The notes below the pieces were generated by a model. The model searched no databases. It was given only the letters and a program-made list of their open reading frames with translations, and was not told the DNA's origin. A stretch of 64,000 nucleotides of DNA from Oidiodendron maius Zn (lineage: Eukaryota; Ascomycota; Leotiomycetes; Myxotrichaceae). Below, in pieces: positions 11,390-22,771 of this stretch (position 1 is its first letter; every line of letters begins with the position of its first letter). Position numbers and translations under genes: made by a program. Where the stretch lies: positions 1,024,067 through 1,088,066 of the forward strand of contig KN832874.1 of NCBI GenBank assembly GCA_000827325.1, written 5' to 3'.

Positions 11390-12687
11390 ATGGCGCCTTC
11401 CATAAACGTTGGCATCATAGGTTACGGCTCTTCCGTCAAAATCTGCAATGTCCCTTACATCGTCCCAAACCCAGACTTCACTATCTACGCATTCTTACAG
11501 CGCGCTGCTGCACCAGACCTAGAAACAGCAAAGCCTGGCTCGCATTGCACGGTTGATTTCCCTACAGCGAAGCATTATCAATCAGCCGATGACTTCTTCG
11601 CCGACCCGAAAGTCGAACTGGTCATCGTATGTAGCCACCCCGATTCGCATGCGGCCTTCGCGGAGAGGGCATTGCGTTCCGGTAAAAACGGTATGCCTCC
11701 TCAATGGGTAAATAGGCTGGAGTCTTTGAAACGTACTGAAAGATATAGTTGTGGTTGAGAAGCCATTCACGACAACCTCTGATGAGGCTGATAATATCAT
11801 TGCTACGGCAAAAGAAACGGGAAAACTCTTAACTTGTTTTCAAAGTACGTAACTTAATTTAGCACGGGAAGAAAGATGTGTTGATCACGGGCTGAATGTA
11901 ATAGATAGGAGATATGACTCCGATTTCCTAACACTCCGCCATCTGATTAGAAACAACGCATTCGGGAAGGTTACTGAGTTTGAGAACCATTATGATATTG
12001 AAATGCCACCCTTTATGCTCAGAAACAAAACTGTCAAGTACGTCCCAGGCGAGGGTATGTTGTTTGCAGCGGGGGCCCACTCAATAGACCAGGCTGTTGT
12101 ACTTTTTGGCAGACCAGCATCTGTGACGGCATTTTTACGGAGCATGAGGGGGATTGAAAGCGATATCGACGATACATTTACCATCATCTTGCAATATGAC
12201 GGCGAATGGAAAGATTTACTGGTTACGATTAAGACGGCAATTGTGAGCCCCATGTTCGACCAACTCAAAACTTTCGTAAGAGGGTCAGAAGGGTCATTCG
12301 TCAAGGTTAGCAGATCAACTTTTTGCGTTGAAACGTAACCCAGACTGACTTACATAGTTTGGCGTGGATACTCAAGAGGAGAATATTTCTGCTGGCAGAG
12401 CCGTGACGGACAAAGACTTTGGCACAGAGCCTCAGCGTACATGGGGATTGCTCACAACGTTGAAGAAAGCAGATACATGTCAAGCGTATTATGAGGCGAG
12501 CAAAAAGTATCACGGTAGATTCCCTAGTATTCCGGGTAATCATCTGGAGTACTACAAAGGTATCGTTGCAGCAATACGAGGAGAGAAGGAGTTGGTGGTT
12601 AAACCAACAGAGAGTAGGGATGGGATTAGGATTATAGAACTAGCAAGGGAGAGCCATAAGAAAGGCGTGACTGTCAAGTGGAGTTGA
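11390..12687 (+). CDS. Gfo/Idh/MocA family oxidoreductase (module A)
   Basis: Four exons: 11390-11690, 11749-11844, 11905-12305, 12358-12687; 375 residues. The N-terminus VGIIGYGSS is the Rossmann NAD(P)-binding turn of this family (commonly GxGxxG/A). The EKP motif that positions the active-site Lys is formed across the first splice (E104-K105-P106). A C-terminal alpha/beta domain follows, including GEGMLFAAGAHSIDQ with the conserved D and H of the catalytic site. No signal peptide, so cytosolic. These enzymes oxidise or reduce hydroxyls of sugars, inositols or glycosides. Position between the transporter and secreted rhamnosidase suggests it works on a sugar or glycoside from module A; this is inference. 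Confidence 0.85.
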
Positions 12688-13688
12688 GGAAGATAGACAG
12701 CACGTGTGCGTATCACATGACATATTGAAATATATTAATTTTTGGTTAGTAGGAAATCGAGAGCGTCTTTGAAAAACGGCGATCATTATACCAAAGAAGT
12801 CGAGGCACAAAGTCACTGCTTTATTCTCCCTCGGTCATACATACAATGCCTCCTAAATACCCACACCACTCCCACCTTTTTTGCCGGCCGTGGAGTGCAT
12901 TGCGGGGCGTTCTTTGGCTTTCAGCACACCAATAGAATCATTTCAAAGCCGGGCTCGCGGGTTTCGTCTAAGCCTTCGCATCCGATTTCTCGCTCGGGAT
13001 CCAGCCACAGCATTTGGGTATCTACCCCGCAACTTTATTGAAAGCACATATATGTCTACTTGAAGGAGGAGTCTCGGTTTAGTTTGCAGCGAGCCATTTT
13101 TGGTACTAGACAAAAATTACAGATGCTGTGCAAATCTATAGCATACAACATGCAGGGATGTGACAGCTACCACGACTCATTCCCAGAGATAATTATCATG
13201 TTCAAGTAGATATTAATTGCGTTAACAAACTCCGCCACGCCGATCTTGACATACGTTGATCGAGAAAAGATATCTTGCTCTCATACTCGGGTATATAACA
13301 CTCTTCGTGTATGGTCAATTGAACCTCTGGTACCAGGCGTCTAGTGCAGTTATGATCCGCCTTCCCCGCAGCACTTAAATTTGCGGCAGTTTAAACGGCC
13401 CGTTTTATCTTCCACTGAGAGCCTCCGAAATCATTGTGCTGCATTCTCCAATGTAAGTCTTTACTCAATACGCCAAAGCCGCCGAGAGATTCCGTATTTA
13501 TGCAATCCACCAATGCTAAACTCACATTAGCACATTCGAAGTACTCATTCTACATAACACGCCGTTTTCGGACCGGTCAAGCTTCTAGCGAGAATGGGAT
13601 TTATATAGCTTGCTTGATTATTCTTAACGTCCATAGAGCTCAGTTGGACCAGGCAGTCTCCATAAGCATCTCATTGTTCCCATGCAAG
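12688..13688. other. intergenic
   Basis: Promoter side of the secreted GH78 gene. A 60-99 codon open stretch at about 12742-13063 matches no family I know. The open frame that continues upstream of the GH78 ATG (13434 onward) is read-through of leader sequence. Confidence 0.5.
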
Positions 13689-15948
13689 ATGGTCTGTTTC
13701 AGCTTCATTATTGCTATACTAGGGCTACTTTCCGTCCCGTCACTATGTTCTGTAACATCGCCATACAGTTCCTATATACTTGCTCCACCATCACGCACAA
13801 TTTACGCCGATAAAATATACGCAGTCAATGGCTCTGTAACAAATGCTAAAAGTTTAACCGAAGTGCACGGCAATGCCATTTTCAAGGGTGCAAATTCGTC
13901 TGTGACGTATGACTTTGGTAAGAATGTCGCGGGGTTAGTTACCTTCGTGGTCCAAAAGTCAGACAAAGAACAGACAATTGGTATTACCTTCACTGAAAGC
14001 TCAATGTGGATATCTGGCCAAGGATCTGATGCAACCGCAAATGACGGCGTCGATGAACCACTGTGGTTTACCGTTTCTGGACCTGGCACTTTCACACCTG
14101 CTCCAGAGTACGAAAGAGGTGGGTTCCGATATATGAGCGTCATCCTTAATACTACCGGCACTGTGGAGATCAGCGAACTCAAGGTGCATTTCACACCGAT
14201 GCCGCACGTCGCGGACAATAAACTGCAAGCCTATGAGGGCTACTTTCATTGTAATGACGAGCTACTCAATAAGATATGGTATGCAGGTAAGTATCTAGCT
14301 AGCTTCGTAATATATTGTATACTTGGTGCTAATAAAATCCACTCAACAGGTGCATACACAACTCAGCTCTGCACCATCTCCCCTGTACGAGGTGATTCTT
14401 TGCAGGCATCCCAAACTTCAGGCAACCCCTATCACACAATTTATGGTACTGACATATGGTATAATAATTATACCATTACTAATGGCTCATCTACTCCTGT
14501 TGATGGTGCAAAGCGGGATCGTCTTGTTTGGGCCGGCGATCTCGCTGTTACTATTCCTTCCACATTTGTCTCGACCAATGATCTTATCTCGGCCAAGAAT
14601 GCATTGCAATCTCTCTTTGTAGCGCAAAATAATGAAACTGGCTGTCTTCCTTGGGCCGGCTTCCCCTTTGGCCGCGGACTATGTTCATTCACCTACCATC
14701 TCTATGGCCTAATTGCGGTGGCCAATATCTTCCAGTATTCAAACGACCGAAATTACTTATCTGAGTACTGGGATCAGTGGAAATTTGGCATGAATTTCTC
14801 CCTTTCCGCCATTGATAGCAGCGGACTGGCAAATGTCACATCGAGTTTCGATTGGCTGCGCGAGGGGATGGGGGGCCACAATATCGAGGTAAGCATCATG
14901 AGATGTTTTCATTTATGCAAGTATATACTGACTCTCATAAGGCCAATTCGATTCTTTACTTTACTCTTAATTATGGGCTAGAATTGGCAAAGTACATGAA
15001 TGACGATTCCGTCCAGGTAGACTATGCGAATAAAATGAGAGGCATCAAGGAAGCCGCGAATGAAAGACTTTGGAATGCAACTGCTGGCCTGTTCAATGAT
15101 AACGACACTGGGTTTACTGTGAATCCTCAAGATGGGAATGTATGGTCTATTAAATCTGGCGTTGCGGATGTCGATAAAATTCAAGCAATCAGTTCCAGCT
15201 TGAGAACAAGGTGGGGCACGTATGGTGCTCCAGCTCCCGAGGTATTTGTTGCTACAGCCTCTCCACCATATAAGCTATTTCTAAATAAATATCTAGGCTG
15301 GTGCTGCTATCTCGCCATTCATTTCCAGCATCGAGCTGGAAGCTCACATGATAGCAAACCAATCACAACGGGCACTTGATCTTATACGCCTGGAGTGGGG
15401 ATTTATGCTGAATGACCCACGTACCACGCAGTCCACTTTCATCGAAGGTTATTCAACCGACGGAAGCCTGCATTATCCACCATATTCAAATGATCCGAGA
15501 GTAAGCCACGCTCATGGTTGGTCAACAGGGCCAACGAGTACATTGACAGTAAGCTTACTCTAATCTGCTTTGGCCATTTTATTCTATTCTGGTACTGATA
15601 TTAGAATCTCAGTTTTATGTGGCGGGTATGCAAATACTCTCACCTGGTGGAGCTGAATGGCTTGTTTCTCCACATTTTGGAGACCTCACTGAAGCTGCTG
15701 CTGGATTCAAGACACCTCTTGGTTCTTTCTCCAGCTCCTGGACACTGAAGAATAACAAGCTCGTCTTGTCTTTCTCAACTCCGAAAGGAACAAAGGGGAG
15801 CTTAGTCATTCCCGTAATCGGAAGTAGTGGCAAATATCAATTATCTCGAGGGTCTCCGAGATCAGTTCAGCAGATTAAATATTCTAGCAATGCCTCGATC
15901 GAAATCTCAAACCTGGAAGGTGGAGATTACTCCATACAGTCCCTCTAA
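13689..15948 (+). CDS. secreted alpha-L-rhamnosidase-like, GH78
   Basis: Five exons: 13689-14286, 14350-14888, 14942-15241, 15297-15548, 15613-15948; 674 residues. I start at MVCFSF because it opens a clear signal peptide (hydrophobic core FIIAILGLLSVPSLC). The N-terminal half is beta-rich with the lectin-like domain seen in GH78; VDGAKRDRLVWAGDL is the barrel-entry motif of the family, and FIEGYSTDG, HGWSTGPT and the C-terminal beta domain follow. The first intron is a multiple of three with no stop, so it can look like coding sequence. Many N-x-S/T sites fit secretion. Expected to release rhamnose from glycans or glycosides outside the cell, upstream of the transporter in module A. The usual acidic residue before DG is here a V, so substrate range may differ. 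Confidence 0.82.
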
Positions 15949-16482
15949 CGTATGTTCAAAACTATACTAAGAGACTAGAGGCATTTAATACTGCTATGAT
16001 CTTAATATCGCGGCTATGTATTAAGTCTCTCACTATGTTGTATTTCAAAATCTATCGGAGCTAATAGTAAAACTCTTATTAATTGAACAGCCACTGTATA
16101 GATAGGACTGCTGTCGTGCACGTTAGCAACCACGTATGTAATGAGACTGCAGACGGGGTTATCTTAGTCCCAAGAACGATATGTGGAAAGGACTGGGATG
16201 GAAATTGTAATACTGTGAATTCTTGCTGCGGCGTTACAAGATGAAGCCTGAAAACTCCACTAGCAAAAGGCCGCCTAGAAGCTAGAAAAAGCTACACTTT
16301 AGGTTATACTTACTACGGACACGAATTAAATAAAATGCTTTCCTGCAAGACAATTAAACTGCCAGGCAAAGAATGACTTATTAAAATCCTATAGAAAATG
16401 CTAGTATCTTATGTAACGATTCACTCCTCCTGTAAGTGATAGCTACAATAGTCATGCATCGACAATCTCCTCTTATTGTCGC
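15949..16482. other. intergenic between convergent genes
   Basis: 3' regions of the secreted GH78 gene and the Cys-rich peptide gene. Nothing else recognised. Confidence 0.5.
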
Positions 16483-16817
16483 CTAGCAGATGGGTTCACA
16501 AATGGCACAATCAGTTCCACAAATGTTATTGGGCCCTCCTCCCGGGTTAGAACAACGGACGCATTCGAGAATGCAAGTGCATAATGTGCCATCGGCTGTA
16601 GAAGTGAATCGATGTTAGCAAGTCTTTGCATCATTCTGGAATTGAAAGATAGAATGCACCCACTCTCTCGCTTGAAGTAGTCGTTACCTCTTTTGACCAC
16701 AGTAGGATGGTCGAAAGGAACCCGTGCATTTAACTTAGTTTCGATCTTGTCGAGTTGAGGGGCCGACCATGCGGTGGAGATAAGGCATAATGAAGCGAGA
16801 AAGAGTTTGGCGTGCAT
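16483..16817 (-). CDS. small secreted cysteine-rich peptide, Kex2-type precursor
   Basis: Two exons on the minus strand: 16664-16817 and 16483-16595, with a 68-base intron that has donor GTGGGT, branch site TGCTAAC and acceptor TACAG; 88 residues. Without splicing the frame runs on as a Cys-poor tail. With the splice the tail becomes 36 residues holding eight cysteines in the pattern C-x-C-x3-C-x2-C-x10-C-x3-C-x2-C-x3-C, the last Cys being the final residue. The N-terminus is a signal peptide (MHAKLFLASLCLISTAWSAP). Two dibasic KR sites (residues 42-43 and 49-50) lie before the Cys domain, as in Kex2-processed precursors. A donor five bases further on (GTGCAT) would give the Cys-poor frame instead. 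Role (effector, antimicrobial, signalling) cannot be assigned. Confidence 0.65.
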
Positions 16818-18722
16818 TGTGGCGTCTGGACTATGAGACTTGGCTGACTTGCGTAGAATTGAAGTGTTTTTTGGTTGTAGGGAATGTTCTGTCCGCTACG
16901 TCCTTTAAATAGTTTTGCCGTGCAAACTACTAAAGGATAATAAGACATGATTCCTGTTAGCTTATGGCGAGTACTACATAGATAACACATGAGATATAAG
17001 GAAATAGAATGGGTGATTCCCGCAACGTGGTGTGATCATGCCAACGGATGCTCTCATTGGAAGATAGAAATGTGCCGGGGTGTTCTTGATTGAGCAGCTC
17101 TATATTCTCCTCTACTTGTAGTAAGGTTAGGGAAATATCACCTTCCATAGTAGAATGCTGCCTTGACAGGGGGTCATGCAAGATTAGGAATCAAATTATT
17201 TTCAAAGAGGGGGTTCACTCTACAACACTATTTAGAATTAGACTACTTCTATTCACAGTGGCTACCAAGTATTGAGTCCTAAACTCAGTTCGGACTAGGT
17301 ATCCACAAAACCAAGCAACTCTACTTAGAACTGCACTTCCGGAGGTATCACACCTGTGATCCCCAAACAAATACGTCGAGCTGTGCCCTGTACTAATAAG
17401 CAACGGCGCCTGGGTAAATTATCCCTTTTAGCTTTGCTGACGAGAGACCCTCTAGATACATACTCAGCGCCCCACTCTCTTCAAAATTCGCTTTCAATGC
17501 CAGCTCCTCTTCTCTTAATGGGTTTTAGTTTGTCGTGAATTTAGTCAATTGATGTCTATATGCTATATATAAATATATTCTGCTAGATGAAATATTTCTA
17601 GAAATTAATTCATATTTGTTCTAACCATATCATATTGAATGCCATATGCTAGTAATATGGCTGCGTCGACTGTTTGAGTTATAATCAATTATAAACCTTA
17701 TCCACTTTTGCCAATCTTTTGAAAATGCTTAGTTTTTAGTCACACGTTGAGATTGCTGCCGCAAGCATTCCTTACCTACGAGCTGCACCCACCAAAATAG
17801 GAAGGGCGCTGTGCAAGCTGTACTGCTGAAAACCACCAAAGGAGGTCTGGTAGGTCGTATATAACGTGAGCCTACCCCCTCACATTACTGTAGGATATAT
17901 ATGTTGCTTACTAAAGTAAACCAGGGGCAGTTTCGCTCCAGTATCAACTGAGACTCCTAAGCTATGAAAAACTGGGCAAAATGCATTATTTCGTAGTCTT
18001 AGTGGGCTATTGGCTGCTATACTTAAGCTTCCCGTAATGGTCTATGCAGAAAAACCGTATCAAAGTGCCGATAGCGGATTGTGAACCAGATGTCTTCTCT
18101 GCAAGGTGCGACCCACTGAGTGCAAGGACAACTTTAAGCCACCCTACCGGATTTAAGACACTGGTACAGAGTAACTAATTAGCGTGTTCTACACCGCCGG
18201 CAAAAGGCTTTCAGCTCGTCTACTTTCTACCATCATGTCTATCTAAAGTGGAAAATATTGCACAACTCTAGTCCTATTAAGAGCGACTCAGAGTCCCGAC
18301 TTTAATATATATAAGAGCAGATAAAGGAGGTGATTCATGGTGGCTATAACCTAGTTAGAATACCCGACAGGTTTTAAAAGGTCTGTGAGGCCAGGGGAGT
18401 ATATTATGTTGCACCAGTGTTGGACCACTTGGCCAGCCAAATCTTCAAAAGGCGGTTAAGCGTATTTTCTTATAACTTATTAGCCACTTATATTACAACA
18501 CAAATAAAGCTTCATCATCTATTAATAAAAATACAGATACTAATGCTTGTAAACCCTATTTCGATAATGCTGTTACAATCATGCACCGTAATCAATCAAG
18601 TGTAAAAATCAAGGAAAAAGAAAGAGAAAGAGAAAGAAAAAGAAATAAAGCCCCTGAAATTGAAATCCCTAATAACTTCCCTATAATGCTGCTCCAGTTT
18701 TCAATGTATTTATGGCACAAAT
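16818..18722. other. long gene-free stretch
   Basis: About 1.9 kb without a supported gene. Short open frames (60-74 codons) lack recognisable domains or splice-linked continuation. A purine-only GA/AAG tract lies at about 18607-18650. Confidence 0.55.
18607..18650. repeat. purine tract (GAAA/GA repeats)
   Basis: Low-complexity run of AAG, GAAA and GA units on the + strand, just downstream of the 3' end of the But2-domain gene (minus strand). Confidence 0.7.
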
Positions 18723-19382
18723 TTAGCAGTCGTACGTGAGATAAACACCAGCCTTGCCCTCATCCAGTATCGCGCTTGAATATTCTTCAAACTCAATGCT
18801 GGCGCTGCCCCACACCCAGTCTGCAATCTCGAATACGAAAGCAACGTCTCCACCGCCATACGGGCAAGCCTCACTGTTGATAACAGTGGTTTGTCCCGGG
18901 GCGAAATTGATGGTTCCGAAGACACCTTCACCAAATGGGGCCGGATTTGTCTCCGAACGGGGGTAGAATGTGTCCCAAGACCAGTTATTTGGGTAGGGGA
19001 TGTAGGCCGGGTCGGTACCGCTATAAAACGTATAAACGTTCAGTACGGGGTTGCCTGTTGTGGTGATCGGGTAATTGGCGGGAAAGGCAACATTGAGTTG
19101 GCAACCGTAGGACCCAGCTGGAATGTCTTTGAACATGACCATCTGGGAGATGCGGTTGCTAACTTTGCCGGTGACGGGATCCATCTCTCGAGAGACATGG
19201 AAGTCGCCATTGATTGGATGCGTGTTAGGGTAAACCGTGGTCGGATGTGCTTCACTAAATTGTTGGAGGAGAACGGGATAGCTCAGTGATCCGCAGCGTG
19301 GTGCGAGCTCAACTGGTGTTGGTGCAGCTGCTGACAGCCCAAGAAGAGAAAGGAGAGCGAATGTGGTAGTTGAAGCAAACAT
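18723..19382 (-). CDS. secreted protein with But2 C-terminal-like domain
   Basis: Intronless, 219 residues. MFASTTTFALLSLLGLSAAA is a signal peptide. The mature part carries the pattern of the fungal But2 C-terminal domain (Pfam name, from memory): FHVSREMDPVTGKVSNRISQ, then DIPAGSYGCQL, a GNPVLNVYTFYSG strand, and a final YLTYDC. Members are abundant secreted or wall-associated ascomycete proteins of unknown molecular function. Cys residues at about 29, 93, 173 and 219 could form two disulphides. No link to the neighbouring P450 is evident. Confidence 0.82.
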   Translation of the reverse strand: MFASTTTFALLSLLGLSAAAPTPVELAPRCGSLSYPVLLQQFSEAHPTTVYPNTHPINGDFHVSREMDPVTGKVSNRISQMVMFKDIPAGSYGCQLNVAFPANYPITTTGNPVLNVYTFYSGTDPAYIPYPNNWSWDTFYPRSETNPAPFGEGVFGTINFAPGQTTVINSEACPYGGGDVAFVFEIADWVWGSASIEFEEYSSAILDEGKAGVYLTYDC

Positions 19383-20760
19383 AGTGAAGGGAGTAATTTG
19401 AAACGATTGAAAGTTTTGATTAGGAGATTGTGATGAAATGTCTTTACTGTGGAGTGAGCACTGTGTTGTGCAAGGACGGATGGCACCTCTTTATATGTCG
19501 AGGCGTGCCATCATCCGGCAAGCAATGGTGAAGACTATCTAGCAAAGAAGCTACACCAATGATGAAGGTATGGTATGGGAAATGGGCTCGTATTGGTGTT
19601 CAAGATCCAACCTGACTCCAGCACGCAAGCCAAAAATTCGCTCAACCCGAGAATGAGCTCATGCCTGATAACTATTGGGCTCCCGAAAAACAGCACATAC
19701 GCAGAAATAATATAAAAAGCCATTTTTAAACTATGGCGGCCTGTGATATCATGATACAAGTCCGCATTGAACACAAATTGATCTGTCTTCAGCCCTAAAT
19801 AACGCCATAACTCGGGGACGGCAGAACGAGTAGGTCGGCTGAGAAAGGGACCAATGAGAATAGGTATAAGAACATATGAGAACATACACGAACATAGCCT
19901 CACCAAGCCCAGAGTCGGATCCGTCCGTAATCGCAATAAGGCTGCCCTCGGTTTTGAGCTTCAGGCTAATGGGTGGAACGAACAGCGGCGGACAAGCCTT
20001 TGCAGGCTTGAAATATTCCAACGTTACATTGAATCTGACATCATCATCTAATCTCATCGTCTAGTATTTTGAAACAAGCTGCGCATTTGTGGCTTGATCA
20101 TTGTCTGCTGCGCATGTACCGCCACAGCGCCAGGGCTGAAGAGGGGTTGTCTTAGTCGCTAGAGATACGAGCCGAATTTCCAGGCAGCGAGGCGGAGTGC
20201 AGGTGCTTTGGTATAACATGGACGCTGCATACTGCGAGCACTAGACCTGCAATCATATTAAATTGGCTCGCGATCGGAGTCTTGCGTTTGAAGGCACTAT
20301 CCCCATCATCATGCAGATAGGCTCACTTAGGGGCGAGGCTCCTTGGAGTTAGCCGTATGCAAGTCGACTGCTAGCTGTTATGCCGGCGGACCAGAAGCTG
20401 CAACACCACAAGAAAGGTACGACTTATATAACCAAATCGTGGGGTGATATAGTACAGAATAACGGAAATTAGAAAAGTAAGATTTGCGCGAGTTTTCGAC
20501 GGTGAGGCGTTCTTAATTATCGACCCTGGATATTATAGCCTCATTGCGAATAATCTCGTCGTGGCAGCCCAACGGAACATTGTCTTAAGTTTGGTTAGTA
20601 ATCTTCTATCTTGAAAGCCAAATATTATTTACAGATACTCAGTTAATTCTAAATATTCTCTCCTACACGATGTAACTGACGAAGTCTTCAAAATTTCGGG
20701 TATAAAAAGTACCCAAAGATATTCTGTCTAGGCAAATGATGGTATAAGAACAGTCGTCTT
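19383..20760. other. intergenic
   Basis: Promoter of the But2-domain gene plus the 3' side of the P450 gene. Open frames at 19535-20064 on both strands overlap each other and show no domain. Confidence 0.55.
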
Positions 20761-22771
20761 TTATATGCGTCTCTGGCGAATTTTAATTGGTGTCTTCTCT
20801 AATGGAGGAAGTACACCTAGTCCAAAATGTTTACAGTCAGGCCCTGTCTTTTCTCCCCTTTCCTGCAAAATCTCCACATCAAACCACGTCACCAAGATGG
20901 CGAGTGCCCCGAGCATCTCTTGTTTTGCATAATGCCGGCCTGGACACAAGGTCTGTCCGCCCCCATAGGGGATCCAAGCGCCGGTAAGTCCATCAGTCGA
21001 GAACTTAGGCCTACGATCTTTTTCATTCGTGATGTCCGGCGATCCGGATGCACTAGGACTTGCGGGAGTGACTTTTTCGTGTTGAGCTCTAGCATGCCTA
21101 AGTGGGCCACTGTTCGGGTCGTTGGGATAAGTTAGGAATCTCTCCGCCCAGAACTCGTCTAGCCGGTGTGGATCGGTTGCTGTGCCAGTGTTCCAGACCA
21201 TGTCGTCGTGGTGAGCTGTATAACTGTCTGCAATCACAAGTTTGTCTTTGGGGAACAGCCAGTTGCCAAGCGTGAAGTCGTTACGCTCTGGCATGCGGGT
21301 TACGAGGACAGCAGTACGAAGGCGCAAGACTTCAGCATAGATAGATTGTAAAAGAGGTAGTTTGACAAGGATATTAATGTCGAAACGAGGTGGCTCGTCA
21401 GGGTTGGAAGAGGGGAGGCGTGCGGTGTCAACTTCGCTGCGGATGCGGGAGAGAAGAAAAGGGTCACGAAAAGCTTCATATAACATCCAGAAGGCAGCAG
21501 GAATTGAGTTGGAATTTGCACTGAGAGATTTGATGTTAGTAATCTAGTTCTTGGACTTAATCATGTGAAAACTTACGCCCATATCATCGCAAGATGCTCT
21601 GCGGCAATGGCATCCTCATCCATCATCGGTTCCATCTTGGAGAAAGCTTCGTTCCTCCGCCTTGTGAACTCCGTACCGAAGAATGGATCTACTCCTTCGT
21701 AGTCCTTACTACCGTCAGCTCTATGAAGTCTGCCCGCATATTCGTTATATCTCTTCATGCTTAGCAAACACTTCTCGCGAGCTGCCCATGAACCGGAAGC
21801 CAAGAAGCGAGGCATGCCTTTCAAGAGATATGGAGTGCATTTGTCAAACTTCCAGTAGTCGGATGCAAAGTCAGGATTCACGGCCAGGAGATATGGGCCG
21901 AACATTGCATCAATTGAGGCGGCTAAGAGCTTGCACCTATAGAACTCGAACAGATCAGTCATGTCAAGCCACTCCGTGCCGATTCCACTCTTGGACATCT
22001 GCTTGCCGACATTTTCCAAGAAGCGTGTAGTCAATGGTTTCAGACCTGAGCCTGAAAGATATCTTGTGACCTGGACGTGCACGATATGATGAATACGATG
22101 GTGGGGCTTGACATTGTTAGCGCCAGAGTGTGGCGTGGCGTTAATACCTGTGTTATCATTTTCATAAAACGGGATTACATGCTTTGGAGCTCCAAAAAGG
22201 TTATTCATGGCTAGTACCACGTTTGCTTTGGCTGAGAAGTTTCGAGAATGTTTGAATATGGCTGCAACGTTTTTTGGTCCAGATACGAAACATAGCTCAA
22301 TAAACATGCCATAAAAGCGCACAGGAATGTAATCATTGCATTTTGAGTTGAATCTTTGGCTGCAGTCCTGTTAGTGAGGTTAAACATTTTTTTAACATGT
22401 TGGATTTAACAAGAAAAGGAGACACACTTATTCTTCTTAATAAGGCGACTGAGACTCAAGGCAAATATCAGGGAATGTCCTACAATAGGTATTGTATAAG
22501 GAACTAAAGGTGCTTTCTTGCCAGGTTTCTTGCTTACTCGCCCATATATGGACTCCACAAAGGTAAACAAGTAAGTTAATGCAAACGGTAAGCACACTAG
22601 AGCAATAGGTTGAACAATATGAAGGAGAGAGTCGGCATAATAGGCCTGGGCCTCTATCTTCTGATCGGTATTGGCTGCACCGAGGGCGTTCCAAGGCCAG
22701 GTGATCTTATCATTTGTCTTATTTGAAAGAGGACGTGCGAAAAAAGAAACACGGGCCCCAATATTATCCAT
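20761..22771 (-). CDS. cytochrome P450, CYP7/CYP8-like
   Basis: Three exons on the minus strand: 22428-22771, 21577-22359, 20761-21520; introns of 68 and 56 bases; 628 residues from MDNIG (an in-frame ATG-less extension reaches 22828). A membrane anchor lies at about residues 55-80 followed by a Pro-rich hinge (KKPGKKAPLVPY). The I-helix region spans the second splice; EVLRLR is the K-helix ExxR; YGGGQTLCPGRH contains the heme-ligand Cys near residue 568. A polar insert of about 35 residues precedes the heme loop. The heme loop GGGQTLCPGR and the overall order recall vertebrate sterol 7-alpha/prostacyclin type P450s and their fungal relatives. ER-bound monooxygenase; substrate, perhaps a steroid-like or lipid molecule, is not known. 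Confidence 0.85.

Noticed and set aside
12742-13063. Open frames of 60-99 codons before the secreted GH78
   Set aside because: Two overlapping frames, no signal peptide, no domain, no splice partner; reads as promoter.
18891-19289. 132-codon plus-strand frame opposite the But2-domain gene
   Set aside because: Shadow of the real minus-strand gene.
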